Below are positions 1 to 7,711 of a stretch of 21,525 nucleotides of DNA, in pieces. Position 1 is the stretch's first letter, and each line of letters begins with the position of its first letter. This DNA comes from an uncultured Bacteriovorax sp. (GTDB lineage: Bacteria; Bdellovibrionota; Bacteriovoracia; Bacteriovoracales; Bacteriovoracaceae). The position numbers and the translations under genes are program-made. The stretch is taken from the NCBI GenBank assembly GCA_946482295.1, contig CAMLRB010000035.1, forward strand, positions 1 to 21,525. The letters run 5' to 3'. The notes under the pieces are model-generated. The model searched no databases, had not been told where the DNA came from, and saw only the letters and a program-made list of their open reading frames with translations.

Positions 1-174
1 GGGGAACTTTTCAATTTTTTGAGTGTCTAAATCTACTTCCGTATTAGTTCCAACTTGTCCTGGATTGATTTCCGTTGGTTGTCCATCCGGTTGTCCTTCA
101 GGGCGAGCATCTGGTTGTCCTTCCTCGCCCATGTTAATATCTGAAGAAATCATTTCGTTTTCGTAATTTTCCAT
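1..174 (-). CDS. Start of an unrecognised hydrophilic protein (partial)
   Basis: An open frame of 58 codons runs from an ATG at 174 off the left edge without a stop. A good ribosome binding site (AGGAGCAGG) lies directly upstream on the minus strand. The visible part begins MENYENEMISSDINMGEEG and is acidic, with a proline/glycine/glutamine-rich stretch in which EGQPD-like units recur (GQPDARPEGQPDGQPTE), suggesting a disordered N-terminal region. There is no signal peptide or membrane segment in the visible part. The gene is divergent from the helicase operon starting at 252, with 77 bp between them. I do not recognise the family, and the functional domain, if any, lies outside the window. 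Confidence 0.65.
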   Translation of the reverse strand, partial: MENYENEMISSDINMGEEGQPDARPEGQPDGQPTEINPGQVGTNTEVDLDTQKIEKFP

Positions 175-251
175 ACCTGCTCCTTGGTAAATACCTCTTC
201 TCCTTTATTTTGCATATCCAATGCCCATCATTTTGGGATACTCTTTTTCCA

Positions 252-2579
252 ATGAAAAAGATCTTTCTCGACGTCCGTCAATTTGCCGTTCCTGTACCGC
301 GCGTGGGAAGTATTGAAACGCACTCGGGATACTCTGCACCACCACTCAATGGTCAAGAAATTCACCAGATCTTTCAAAAGCGCCGTAAAAAAGAAAATGA
401 AAATTATGTAACGGAAAAAAAACTCGGGCATCTTTTCGAAACTGGAGACTATCACTTTTCCGTAGGAGGTAGAGTTGATGGAATCATTGAAAGTGAAACT
501 GTTATTATTGAAGAACTGAAAACTGCTTTTGAAAGCGATACACTATATGAAAAACTGGATGGTAATTTTAATCATCCCTATATACTTCAGTTGCTCACCT
601 ATGGTTATTTTTACTTCCGCGAAAAAGGGATTTCCCCTAAGTTGCATTTAACAATCATCTCATCCCGTAATTTTAGGAGCAAAACACTTGAAGTCCCCTT
701 AGATATCGACCGGTATGAATGCTGGCTCGATCTTCGATTAAAAGAACTAATCGTTGAAACTAAGGCCCAAGAAAAAATTTTTCACAAGAGATTGAAGACT
801 TCGAATGAACTCGTCTTCCCTTTTTCTACTCCCAGAAAAGGACAGAAGGAACTTGTCTGCGCCGTAGAAGAGAACTTCAAGACGGGTATACCACTTCTCA
901 TTCAGGCCCCAACTGGTTTAGGAAAAACAGCAGGCCTTCTCTACCCTGCACTTCAAGAATCTTTGAGCCGCGGACAAAAGGTAGTTTATGTAACACCAAA
1001 AAATTCACAACATCTAGTAGCTGAAGAAGCGGTCTCCATGATGCAATCTCAAGGGGCCAAGATTAAAAGTTTTACTTTGACAGCAAAGAGTAAACTCTGT
1101 TTGAAAGCAGAGCCACTTTGTAATCCAGTATATTGTGAATATGCAAAGGATCATTATGAAAAAGTGGCGAAGTTCAACCTGGTTGATGTCATTCAAAAGA
1201 AAAAGCGATTAACAGCGAAGACACTCAAAAAATTAGGGGAAGAATTTAGTGTATGCCCTTTCGAGCTCTCTTTGGAAGCAATAGAAAAAGCAGATGTCGT
1301 TATTGCTGATTACAACTATGTTTTTTCTCCTCGCAGTTTGATCGGGCGATTGGCCGAGCCTCTATTTGATAAAGAGCAGACGGCCAATTTGATCATTGAT
1401 GAGGCCCACAACTTGCCTTCTCGTGCTCAAGACTATTTTTCATCAAGTCTTTCACTCTCCCAACTCGATATTTACATTAGTGCTAAAATCCCGCATGCAG
1501 CAGAAGCAAGACAACTCATTTTAAAGTACAAAGGTCCTCCCCGAAAAATCACGATTGAGATAAAAGACTTTTCTGAACTTAATCAAAAAATTCGCGATTT
1601 CACCCTGGATTATCTGGAGGATGATAGTGAAACAATTGAGATGGGAGATCCCGTTCTTGCCTTTTCCAATCTCTTTAATGATTTCACAAGTGCTCTTGAA
1701 CTCTCAGGAGAAGAATTTTTTCACACTTATCAAGAATCTCACCGCGATGCTTGGTTGAAAGTAACCTGTTGTGATGCTTCGTTGAAGTTGGCCGAAGCGT
1801 ACAAAAAATTTAAGAACGTTGCCGCTTTTTCAGCGACGGTGAAACCTTTTAACTACTATCACGAACTGTTGGGATTGAACGATGAAACAAAACAATTGGA
1901 GTTTGTCTCACCATTTGCCCATGAAAATCGTAAGGTGATTATCATTCCACAGGTTTCCACAAAACTAAAAGATCGCGAAAGAAATTCATATCGTATTTGC
2001 GAAGTCATCACTAAGTTAGTGAGTCTAAAAAAAGGAAACTACATCGTCCTCTTTCCAAGTTTTGAATTCATGAACCGTATTGCTAGAGATTTAGATTTAC
2101 CAGATATGCGCATTCTAGTTCAGCAAAAATTCATGAAAAACAAAATGACGGCCGATTATCTGGAGGCCCTCAAAGAAAATACCCCGACAGTGCTTCTAGG
2201 TGTTCAAGGTGGAGTTTTTTCGGAAGGTGTAGATTATCCAGGAGATATGCTCGACGGCGCATTTATCGTGGGACCTGCACTCCCTCAGTTTGATTTTGAA
2301 AGAGAGCAAATTAAAAATTACTATGAAAATCGTTTTGGGGCAGAGAGTGCGTTTAACTACACATATGTTTATCCTGCGATGGCAAGGGCCATTCAATCAG
2401 CTGGACGCGTGATTAGAACAGAAACGGATCGGGGGCTCATTGTTTTTTTAGATCCTCGTTTTTTAGAGAAGAGTTACGCTGAATCAATGCCTGCAGGTTG
2501 GTTTAAAGACTCTCCTCAAGAATTGCTTTCCACCCAAATTCTTCAGGATGTAAAAAATTTTTGGGAATTGAAATCATGA
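252..2579 (+). CDS. DinG/XPD-family Fe-S helicase with N-terminal RecB-like nuclease domain
   Basis: This 775-residue protein is a predicted ATP-dependent 5'-3' DNA helicase of the Rad3/XPD/DinG superfamily 2 group, probably for repair or removal of structured DNA. Residues 1-180 resemble a PD-(D/E)XK (RecB/Cas4-type) nuclease: GRVDG (Asp76), IEELK (Glu88, Lys90) and the QhXXY motif QLLTY at 113-117. The helicase core has Walker A APTGLGKT (219-226), four cysteines spaced for an iron-sulfur cluster (Cys283, 290, 295, 335), the DEAH box (383-386), and motif VI QSAGRVIR (715-722). I chose ATG 252; an upstream TTG at 210 adds 14 residues but has no ribosome site. Its TGA overlaps the next ATG (ATGA), so the two products are probably made together. 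E. coli DinG lacks this N-terminal domain, and the exonuclease that some Firmicute DinG proteins carry is of a different fold. Confidence 0.9.
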   Translation: MKKIFLDVRQFAVPVPRVGSIETHSGYSAPPLNGQEIHQIFQKRRKKENENYVTEKKLGHLFETGDYHFSVGGRVDGIIESETVIIEELKTAFESDTLYEKLDGNFNHPYILQLLTYGYFYFREKGISPKLHLTIISSRNFRSKTLEVPLDIDRYECWLDLRLKELIVETKAQEKIFHKRLKTSNELVFPFSTPRKGQKELVCAVEENFKTGIPLLIQAPTGLGKTAGLLYPALQESLSRGQKVVYVTPKNSQHLVAEEAVSMMQSQGAKIKSFTLTAKSKLCLKAEPLCNPVYCEYAKDHYEKVAKFNLVDVIQKKKRLTAKTLKKLGEEFSVCPFELSLEAIEKADVVIADYNYVFSPRSLIGRLAEPLFDKEQTANLIIDEAHNLPSRAQDYFSSSLSLSQLDIYISAKIPHAAEARQLILKYKGPPRKITIEIKDFSELNQKIRDFTLDYLEDDSETIEMGDPVLAFSNLFNDFTSALELSGEEFFHTYQESHRDAWLKVTCCDASLKLAEAYKKFKNVAAFSATVKPFNYYHELLGLNDETKQLEFVSPFAHENRKVIIIPQVSTKLKDRERNSYRICEVITKLVSLKKGNYIVLFPSFEFMNRIARDLDLPDMRILVQQKFMKNKMTADYLEALKENTPTVLLGVQGGVFSEGVDYPGDMLDGAFIVGPALPQFDFEREQIKNYYENRFGAESAFNYTYVYPAMARAIQSAGRVIRTETDRGLIVFLDPRFLEKSYAESMPAGWFKDSPQELLSTQILQDVKNFWELKS

Positions 2580-4081
2580 AACAACTTTCAGTCTTCTATT
2601 TAGATTTGCAAACGACAGGGGCCAATGCTCTTGAATCTTATATTCTAGAAATGGCCTTTGCTGATAATGAACGACTGGAATCATTTTTGGTGGAGCTGCC
2701 CGAAGGTGAAAACATTCCTCGTAGGATTGAAATGGTTACAGGAATAAAAAATGCTGAGATGGAAAATGCGATTTCCTTTCCCGATGCTATAGAAAAATTA
2801 AAATCGTTCATTCCAGCAGGCGCAATCACTGTCATTCACTTTGCCCAATTCGAAAAACCATTTTTAGAAACAGCTTTTAAAAGGTTGGATCAAAATCTTC
2901 CTTTTTCCATCATATGCACCAATGAAATAGCGAAACGTCTCTATCCAAATCTCCCTTCGCGAGGAATAAAGGCCCTGGCCGGTTATTTCGGACACGATTC
3001 AGGTGAATTCAAACGCGCGAGAGAACATGTTGAAGCGACTCGCACAATTTGGACAGAGCTTGCAAAAGAACTTGAGAAGTTGGGTGTTGAAAACTATGAA
3101 CAATTTTCAGAATGGATATCATCAACTCCGAAGGCAAAAAAAACTAAGTATGAATACCCTCTCGATAAAAATATTCGTTTGAATTTACCTGACCAACCTG
3201 GAATTTACCGCATGTTGAACCGGGAAGGTAAAGTGCTTTATGTTGGTAAAGCGACTTCCTTACATAGTCGAGTGAACAGTTACTTTCGCGGACAAAAAGG
3301 TCGAGATTCATTTAAGTTAGAAATGCTCACGATGGTTCACGATATTAAAGTCACTGTCTGCGAAACACCTCTGCACGCCGCACTTCTTGAGACAGATGAA
3401 ATTAAAAGATTGAATCCTTACTATAATATCGCCCTCAAAGAAGGATATCGTTCTCTTCATTTTTTTGATTCAACTTATACATCTATTAACTCCGTTAAAG
3501 ATGATGTACACACCATTGGCCCCTTTTCAAATACTATGACCTTTGACTCCATCTTCCTTTTAAATTTATGGTTAATGACGGAATATCCTTCGCCTCCAAC
3601 GTTCTCTTTTTTCTATCATGAGTATGAAGCAGAAACAGTGAAGGTCGGCTTCGAACTTTTCTGTGAAACATTCCACATTGATCCTCTTCGTCTCATCAAT
3701 CGTAGATCACTCATGGCCCTGGGACTAAGACTCTATCGACGAAATGTAGATAGTGAAGAAATCGAAATCGATGAAGAAACAGAAGTCACCCCCGAGGACA
3801 TTGCTCATAAATTTGAACGGCATTTCATGCGCATTGGTGATGCCCTTATCCGTGCAAAAAAAATTGAACAGCTATTAAATGCTAATGTTGAATTTAAAAC
3901 GAAAGAAAGAAAAAAAATAAAACTTACTATACGAAATGGTATGATAAATGATCTGGAAAAATTGCCTCCAGAGGCGAGTGCCTGGGCACACTCGCCTATT
4001 GAAACCTATGATCGATTGACCGTCCTTTTAACAGAATTACAGAAATACAAATCAGTTAAAATTAAGACCTTGGAACTTTAG
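2576..4081 (+). CDS. Degenerate DnaQ-like domain fused to a GIY-YIG endonuclease domain
   Basis: This 501-residue protein has two recognisable parts. Residues 1-170 align with DEDDh 3'-5' exonucleases (FYLDLQTTG at 7-15; HFAQFEKPFL near 88-97), but the active site is eroded: Asp10 remains, Exo I Glu is Gln12, the Exo II Asp is Glu, and the Exo III His/Asp pair is not seen (region near 146-156). Residues 205-285 are a UvrC/Cho-type GIY-YIG nuclease with its key residues present: GIY 209-211, YVG 222-224, Arg232 and Glu272 within a LLETDEIKRLNPYYN block. The last 215 residues match nothing I know, and the UvrC helix-hairpin-helix repeats are not evident. The start overlaps the helicase stop as ATGA, which fixes the start at 2576 rather than the TTG at 2561. 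Fusions of an exonuclease domain with GIY-YIG are known in actinobacteria; a role in nucleotide-excision-like incision is inferred. Confidence 0.85.
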   Translation: MKQLSVFYLDLQTTGANALESYILEMAFADNERLESFLVELPEGENIPRRIEMVTGIKNAEMENAISFPDAIEKLKSFIPAGAITVIHFAQFEKPFLETAFKRLDQNLPFSIICTNEIAKRLYPNLPSRGIKALAGYFGHDSGEFKRAREHVEATRTIWTELAKELEKLGVENYEQFSEWISSTPKAKKTKYEYPLDKNIRLNLPDQPGIYRMLNREGKVLYVGKATSLHSRVNSYFRGQKGRDSFKLEMLTMVHDIKVTVCETPLHAALLETDEIKRLNPYYNIALKEGYRSLHFFDSTYTSINSVKDDVHTIGPFSNTMTFDSIFLLNLWLMTEYPSPPTFSFFYHEYEAETVKVGFELFCETFHIDPLRLINRRSLMALGLRLYRRNVDSEEIEIDEETEVTPEDIAHKFERHFMRIGDALIRAKKIEQLLNANVEFKTKERKKIKLTIRNGMINDLEKLPPEASAWAHSPIETYDRLTVLLTELQKYKSVKIKTLEL

Positions 4082-4694
4082 ATTCATCAACCGTGATTTG
4101 AATTTCTACGCGACGATTTTGTTTTCGACCTGCTGATGTATCATTGCTTGCTATTGGATTTTGAGGCCCTAATCCATTTGTCGAGATGACATTTTCAGGA
4201 AGGCCAGCGGCCACTAATTGTTTTTTGACTGCTTCTGCTCTATCTTCACTTAACTCTTCATTAAATTCAGATGTTCCCGTGATATCTGTATATCCATTTA
4301 TGGTTAAAACATTCTCAGGATATTTTTTCATGATCTCGGCCATTTCTTTTAAATTATCTTTGGCCTCTGGTTTTAACTGGGCCTTACCTGAATCAAAAAG
4401 GATATCACTTTTTAATTTTGCAACAAGGCCTTCTTCAGTTCTTTTTGTTTCAGCAATCGCTTCTAATTCTTTTTTCTGTTTATCCATTCTGTGACCTATG
4501 ACTGAACCAATGGCCCCTCCGGCGACTGCTCCAATGACGGCTCCTTTCTTCTTTCCTAAGACAGCGCCAACTCCCGCACCTGCAGCAGCTCCAATCCCTG
4601 TTCCAACAGCGGCACGTTTATTTTCTTCCAGTGATGAACATCCGACCGTTGTGAAAAATAAGGCCGAACTCATGATAACAATTTTTTTCTTCAT
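4062..4694 (-). CDS. OmpA-family peptidoglycan-binding lipoprotein with glycine zipper
   Basis: This 210-residue protein begins with a lipoprotein signal peptide whose lipobox is TVGC, giving lipidated Cys19. Residues 29-68 are a glycine-zipper segment (repeated GxGxxxGxG pattern), followed by a charged linker and an OmpA C-terminal domain at about 92-205. The OmpA domain has GYTD (Asp137) and LSEDRA (Arg152), the pair that binds diaminopimelate in peptidoglycan, and NRRVEI near the end. It probably tethers the outer membrane to the cell wall, as Pal or YiaD-type proteins do. The start is supported by AAGGAGA a few bases upstream of ATG 4694. Its last 20 bp overlap the end of the convergent GIY-YIG gene. 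Confidence 0.92.
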   Translation of the reverse strand: MKKKIVIMSSALFFTTVGCSSLEENKRAAVGTGIGAAAGAGVGAVLGKKKGAVIGAVAGGAIGSVIGHRMDKQKKELEAIAETKRTEEGLVAKLKSDILFDSGKAQLKPEAKDNLKEMAEIMKKYPENVLTINGYTDITGTSEFNEELSEDRAEAVKKQLVAAGLPENVISTNGLGPQNPIASNDTSAGRKQNRRVEIQITVDESKVPRS

Positions 4695-4734
4695 AAATTA
4701 TCTCCTTCCATAAAAGGCAATCGTTCACTCTTTC

Positions 4735-4764
4735 ACGATAGGACATGAAGACTAACTTGTTCAA
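4735..4764 (-). promoter_or_regulatory. Weak candidate sigma70-type promoter for the OmpA lipoprotein
   Basis: On the minus strand TTGAAC (4764-4759) and TATCGT (4740-4735) are separated by 18 bp, about 40 bp before the start codon. Each box matches the consensus at only four of six bases, so this is a weak call. Confidence 0.28.
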
Positions 4765-4802
4765 TTTAGATTTCGCTTAAATTCATTTAATGCTTACAGA
4801 AA

Positions 4803-4838
4803 AGCACGGTTAACAGTGCTCCTTTACTCTCAAATAAA
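4803..4838 (+). promoter_or_regulatory. Palindromic operator overlapping a candidate promoter of the FMN reductase
   Basis: AGCACGGTTAACAGTGCT at 4803-4820 is an 18-bp dyad with one mismatched pair, centred on GTTAAC. TTAACA (4810-4815) inside it forms a plausible -35 box, 17 bp from AATAAA (4833-4838) as -10. A regulator bound to the dyad would block this promoter. The gene starts at 4881 after a strong ribosome site. Both the promoter and the operator role are inferred. Confidence 0.35.
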
Positions 4839-4880
4839 AACTAGAGAGAGTTTTTTAGTGTCTTTATTGAAGGAGGATCT

Positions 4881-5498
4881 ATGCTAAACATAGCAATTAT
4901 AATTGGAAGTACACGCCCAAATCGTGTTGGAGAAAGTGTGGCCCGTTGGGTCTTTGATCAAGTGAAACAGCGTAAAGATGCAACATTCGAATTAATTGAT
5001 TTACGGGACTACAATTTACCTTTATTAGATGAACCAATACCACCTTCGATGGGAAAATATTCAAACGACCATACCTTGAGATGGTCCGAAAAAATTTCTG
5101 AATTCGACGCCTTTATTTTTGTCTCACCTGAATATAATCATGGCACATCTGGAGCCTTAAAAAATGCTATCGATTTCCTCTACAAAGAATGGAATAACAA
5201 AGTGGCCGGCTTTGTGGCCTATGGAAGCGCCGGCGGAACTCGGGCCGTGGAAAATTTAAGACTTATAATGGCCGAATGCCAAGTGGCGACAGTCAGAACT
5301 CAAGTGGCATTAAGCCTTCATGATGATTTTGAAAATTATACAACTTTCAGGCCACGCGATATGCATGCTAAAAATCTTACTACACTAGTCGATCAAATTC
5401 TTTCATGGGGGGAAGCTCTCACTCAAGTACGTCCGATGAAAATGCCTCTGTCCCAAACGAACCAGGCACAAAATGCGAGCTCCCCTAGCATTCACTAG
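4881..5498 (+). CDS. NADPH-dependent FMN reductase family flavoprotein
   Basis: This 205-residue cytosolic protein has a flavodoxin-like fold typical of the NADPH-dependent FMN reductase family (azoreductase/ChrR/YieF-like), which uses bound FMN to reduce quinones, azo compounds or metal oxyanions. The phosphate-binding loop GSTRPNR is at 9-15, the family signature SPEYNHGTSG at 82-91, and a second flavin-contact loop YGSAGGTRA at 114-122. The C-terminal tail after about residue 175 is polar and extends past the usual domain. GAAGGAGGATCT sits immediately before ATG 4881. It is a single-gene transcript: a dyad-bearing promoter candidate precedes it and a hairpin terminator follows at 5510. 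The physiological substrate cannot be told from sequence. Confidence 0.9.
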   Translation: MLNIAIIIGSTRPNRVGESVARWVFDQVKQRKDATFELIDLRDYNLPLLDEPIPPSMGKYSNDHTLRWSEKISEFDAFIFVSPEYNHGTSGALKNAIDFLYKEWNNKVAGFVAYGSAGGTRAVENLRLIMAECQVATVRTQVALSLHDDFENYTTFRPRDMHAKNLTTLVDQILSWGEALTQVRPMKMPLSQTNQAQNASSPSIH

Positions 5499-5509
5499 TC
5501 TTATATTAA

Positions 5510-5543
5510 GAGAGAATCCTAAAAGGGTTCTCTCAAATTTTTT
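5510..5543 (+). terminator. Intrinsic terminator after the FMN reductase
   Basis: GAGAGAATCCT (5510-5520) and AGGGTTCTCTC (5524-5534) form an 11-bp stem with one G-T pair and a three-base loop, followed by AAATTTTTT. The 3' arm contains most of the stop codon of the convergent small gene (5533-5697), so the hairpin may also serve that gene, though the T-run on that side is poor. Confidence 0.85.
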
Positions 5544-5697
5544 CTTGGTGCTTAGTTCTTTGTCCTAATCCCCGTCCATTATTCTTTTTGTCTTTTTTAG
5601 AGAGACCTTGAAAAGATCCTGGTGCCATATCTTGCGAAGATTTTCGTGACATCATTTCGCGTTTGCGCATTTCATCTCGACGAGTTTTTATGCTCAT
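5533..5697 (-). CDS. Small basic protein of 54 residues, function unknown
   Basis: A 54-codon frame with ATG at 5697, a near-perfect ribosome site (AGGAGGATCTT) and a TGA stop inside the shared terminator hairpin. The product starts MSIKTRRDEMRKREMMSRK and is highly charged, with many Lys and Arg, no cysteine, no membrane segment and a Gly/Asn/Lys-rich C-terminus; it is probably mostly helical at the N-terminus and disordered after. It is 33 bp downstream of the glyoxalase gene on the same strand and is likely the last gene of that run. The family is not recognised; a nucleic-acid or ribosome-associated role is only a guess from its charge. Confidence 0.7.
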   Translation of the reverse strand: MSIKTRRDEMRKREMMSRKSSQDMAPGSFQGLSKKDKKNNGRGLGQRTKHQEKI

Positions 5698-5730
5698 AAG
5701 ATCCTCCTGGTAAAAAATGATGCAAGGCCT

Positions 5731-6150
5731 TTACCAAGTGCCTGTATTGGCCATTTCGACCCAAGGACTTTGCTCTGGTAAAGGTGAACCTTTTTGGAGG
5801 AGCTCAATTGATTGGTTGTCTGGAGACTTTATAAAGGCCATATAGCCGTCTCTAGGTGGTCTATTGATGATCATGCCTGCCTTCATCAAGCGCTCACAGG
5901 TGGCATAGATATTGTCGACTTCAAAAGCGAGGTGGCCAAAGTTGCGGCCATAACTATACTCCTGATCTTCACCCCAGTTATACGTGAGCTCAATCTCAGG
6001 TTCGCCCGGCGCTGTGGCCAAAAAAACAAGTGTGAATTTTCCTGCCTGATTTTCTTTACGCCGTATTTCAACTAGACCGAGCTTATTGATGAAGAAATCA
6101 AGAGAGCGATCTAAATCTTTCACTCTAAGCATTGTATGGAGAAAACGCAT
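5731..6150 (-). CDS. gloA: Glyoxalase I-type lyase (VOC fold)
   Basis: This 139-residue protein fits glyoxalase I (lactoylglutathione lyase), which isomerises the methylglyoxal-glutathione hemithioacetal to S-lactoylglutathione in the cytosol. The four metal ligands expected for the bacterial enzyme are in place: His5, Glu54, His73 and Glu116, two per beta-alpha-beta-beta-beta module. The opening [20 protein letters not shown] is characteristic of GloA, and the length is about the E. coli length. The C-terminus (from residue 120) is slightly divergent. An AGAGGT ribosome site precedes the ATG. It lies 12 bp after trmA in the same minus-strand run. Other VOC-fold activities cannot be fully excluded. 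Confidence 0.88.
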   Translation of the reverse strand: MRFLHTMLRVKDLDRSLDFFINKLGLVEIRRKENQAGKFTLVFLATAPGEPEIELTYNWGEDQEYSYGRNFGHLAFEVDNIYATCERLMKAGMIINRPPRDGYMAFIKSPDNQSIELLQKGSPLPEQSPWVEMANTGTW

Positions 6151-6162
6151 GTTAAACCTCTT

Positions 6163-7239
6163 TTAAGATTTTCTTGAAAGAAGTATTCCACACTCCATGT
6201 GTTCGGTATAGGGAAACTGATCAAAGAGAGCAAAGCGTTTAATGGTATGTGTTTCAGAAAGGATTTTTAGATTATCAATCAGTGTGTGAGGATTACATGA
6301 AATATATAGTATGTTGTCGTACTTCTGCACAAGCGCACATGCTTTTGCATCTAGTCCTGCACGCGGCGGATCCACGAGTATTGTCTGGCAGTCAAAAGAT
6401 TTGAGATCAATTCCACGCAAACGTTGATACTCGCGTTTTCCTTCCATTGAATCGGAGAAATCTTCTGCGGACATCCGAATGATCGTTACGTTCTCAATTT
6501 TATTTTCTGCAATATTAAACTGGGCAGCTTCTACCGAGGGTCCTGCCAATTCAGTGGCCAGAACACGTTTGAAATTTCGGGCCAGCGCGAGCGAGAAATT
6601 TCCATTACCGCAATAGAGTTCTAATAAATCGCCACTCGAGTTTTTAGTACAGTCGATGGCCCATTCTAGCATTTTAATAGCTACACCTGCATTTGGTTGC
6701 GTGAAACTATTTTCAACTTGTTTATAAGTGAGAACGCGATCGTGAACAGGAAGTCTTTCAATAACAAAGTCGCGATTTAGATCGATTTTTTGTTTGCGTG
6801 CTCGACCAACGATATCAACAGTAAACTTATTTCTTAACCGTTCGCGAAGTGCTGACGCTTCAACCATCCATCCATCATCGAGTTTTTTATGATAGAGAAG
6901 TGAAACAAGAATTTCTCCACTTAAGGTCGAGAGAAAATCTACTTGAAAAAGTTTAAAACGTAATTCTTTATTAGGTCTGAGTTCCGTCATCAATGCCTGC
7001 ATCACATCGTTAATCAGTTTGCTCGCAGGCATGAATTGTTCTGTTCGAATTTTTTGATCGGAAGCTTTATCAAACATGTAATAATAAAGATCTTCACCTT
7101 CATGCCAAACGCGAAACTCAGCTCGCATACGATAGTGTGCAGGTTCAGAAGCAAAAACTTCTAGTTCTTGTTGAGTGTAATTTGCAAAAAGAGCTTGCAG
7201 CTTTTGTTTTTTTAGTTCGAGTTGATTTTGGTAGTTCAC
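6163..7239 (-). CDS. trmA: tRNA (uracil-54-C5)-methyltransferase TrmA
   Basis: This 358-residue protein methylates U54 in the T-loop of tRNA using S-adenosylmethionine. Evidence: [13 protein letters not shown] near 36-48, SFTQPN before the methyltransferase fold, the SAM motif [22 protein letters not shown], the nucleophile in YISCNP (Cys315) and the general base in TEHMECG (Glu349). The 34-residue spacing between these two matches E. coli TrmA (Cys324/Glu358), and the length is close to the E. coli 366. There is no N-terminal TRAM domain or Fe-S cysteine set, which separates it from RlmD/RlmC. The gene starts 7 bp after the DUF309 gene ends, so it is co-transcribed. Confidence 0.95.
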   Translation of the reverse strand: MNYQNQLELKKQKLQALFANYTQQELEVFASEPAHYRMRAEFRVWHEGEDLYYYMFDKASDQKIRTEQFMPASKLINDVMQALMTELRPNKELRFKLFQVDFLSTLSGEILVSLLYHKKLDDGWMVEASALRERLRNKFTVDIVGRARKQKIDLNRDFVIERLPVHDRVLTYKQVENSFTQPNAGVAIKMLEWAIDCTKNSSGDLLELYCGNGNFSLALARNFKRVLATELAGPSVEAAQFNIAENKIENVTIIRMSAEDFSDSMEGKREYQRLRGIDLKSFDCQTILVDPPRAGLDAKACALVQKYDNILYISCNPHTLIDNLKILSETHTIKRFALFDQFPYTEHMECGILLSRKS

Positions 7240-7246
7240 GGGCCGA

Positions 7247-7711
7247 CTATATCATAGGAAGAATTGGCAGTATATGGCCATTTTCTTGATCCAATTTTTC
7301 TGTAAGCAATTCTAAATCAAGATTGATGAGAGTCTTATGTCCTTCTCTTTGTAGGCTTCTAAGGAGTTCGAGGGCGCGCTGAAAGTGTCCATGTGTCGCA
7401 GCTGTTTGTCCAAGTTCTTTTTTAATAAAAGCAGCACCGATTTTAATGAGAGCTTTAAGCAGATCGGCAACGGGACCGCGTCGATGATGAGCATTCCAGA
7501 GTGCTTCAAAAAGAACATGACTCTCCCAATAGTAACCGTGATTGAGAAGGTCTAACCCAAAATAAAAATCATCCATGTGTTTTTCATCAATCGGATGACA
7601 GTGAAGTTCGTCTTCATTGAAACTATGTCCGCCTTCTTTGTTGGGGTGAATGGATTTTCCAGGGATAAACGCATAGGAGGGGAATGGACGATTCGGCCTT
7701 AAACGTTTCAT
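7247..7711 (-). CDS. DUF309 family protein
   Basis: A 154-residue soluble helical protein whose centre matches the DUF309 signature: [24 protein letters not shown] at about 49-72, written here across the two helices, then [17 protein letters not shown] at 85-101. The family has a conserved His/Glu-bearing helical bundle and no established biochemical role. His38 and His40 lie in a His/Glu/Asp-rich N-terminal segment ([16 protein letters not shown]) that could bind a metal, which is inference. ATG 7711 overlaps the mltA stop as ATGA, and trmA follows after 7 bp, so it is a middle gene of the operon. No signal peptide is present. Confidence 0.8.
   Translation of the reverse strand: MKRLRPNRPFPSYAFIPGKSIHPNKEGGHSFNEDELHCHPIDEKHMDDFYFGLDLLNHGYYWESHVLFEALWNAHHRRGPVADLLKALIKIGAAFIKKELGQTAATHGHFQRALELLRSLQREGHKTLINLDLELLTEKLDQENGHILPILPMI

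Noticed and set aside
4186..4713. Open plus-strand frames of 102 and 71 residues
   Set aside because: They are antisense shadows of the OmpA-type lipoprotein, whose reading frame has all the family motifs. The second is rich in proline and alanine because it reads the glycine-zipper backwards.
4826..4856. Hairpin ACTCTC/GAGAGT followed by a run of T, resembling a terminator
   Set aside because: It lies across the expected transcription start of the FMN reductase with a 14-base loop; a terminator here would serve nothing visible, so it was not called.
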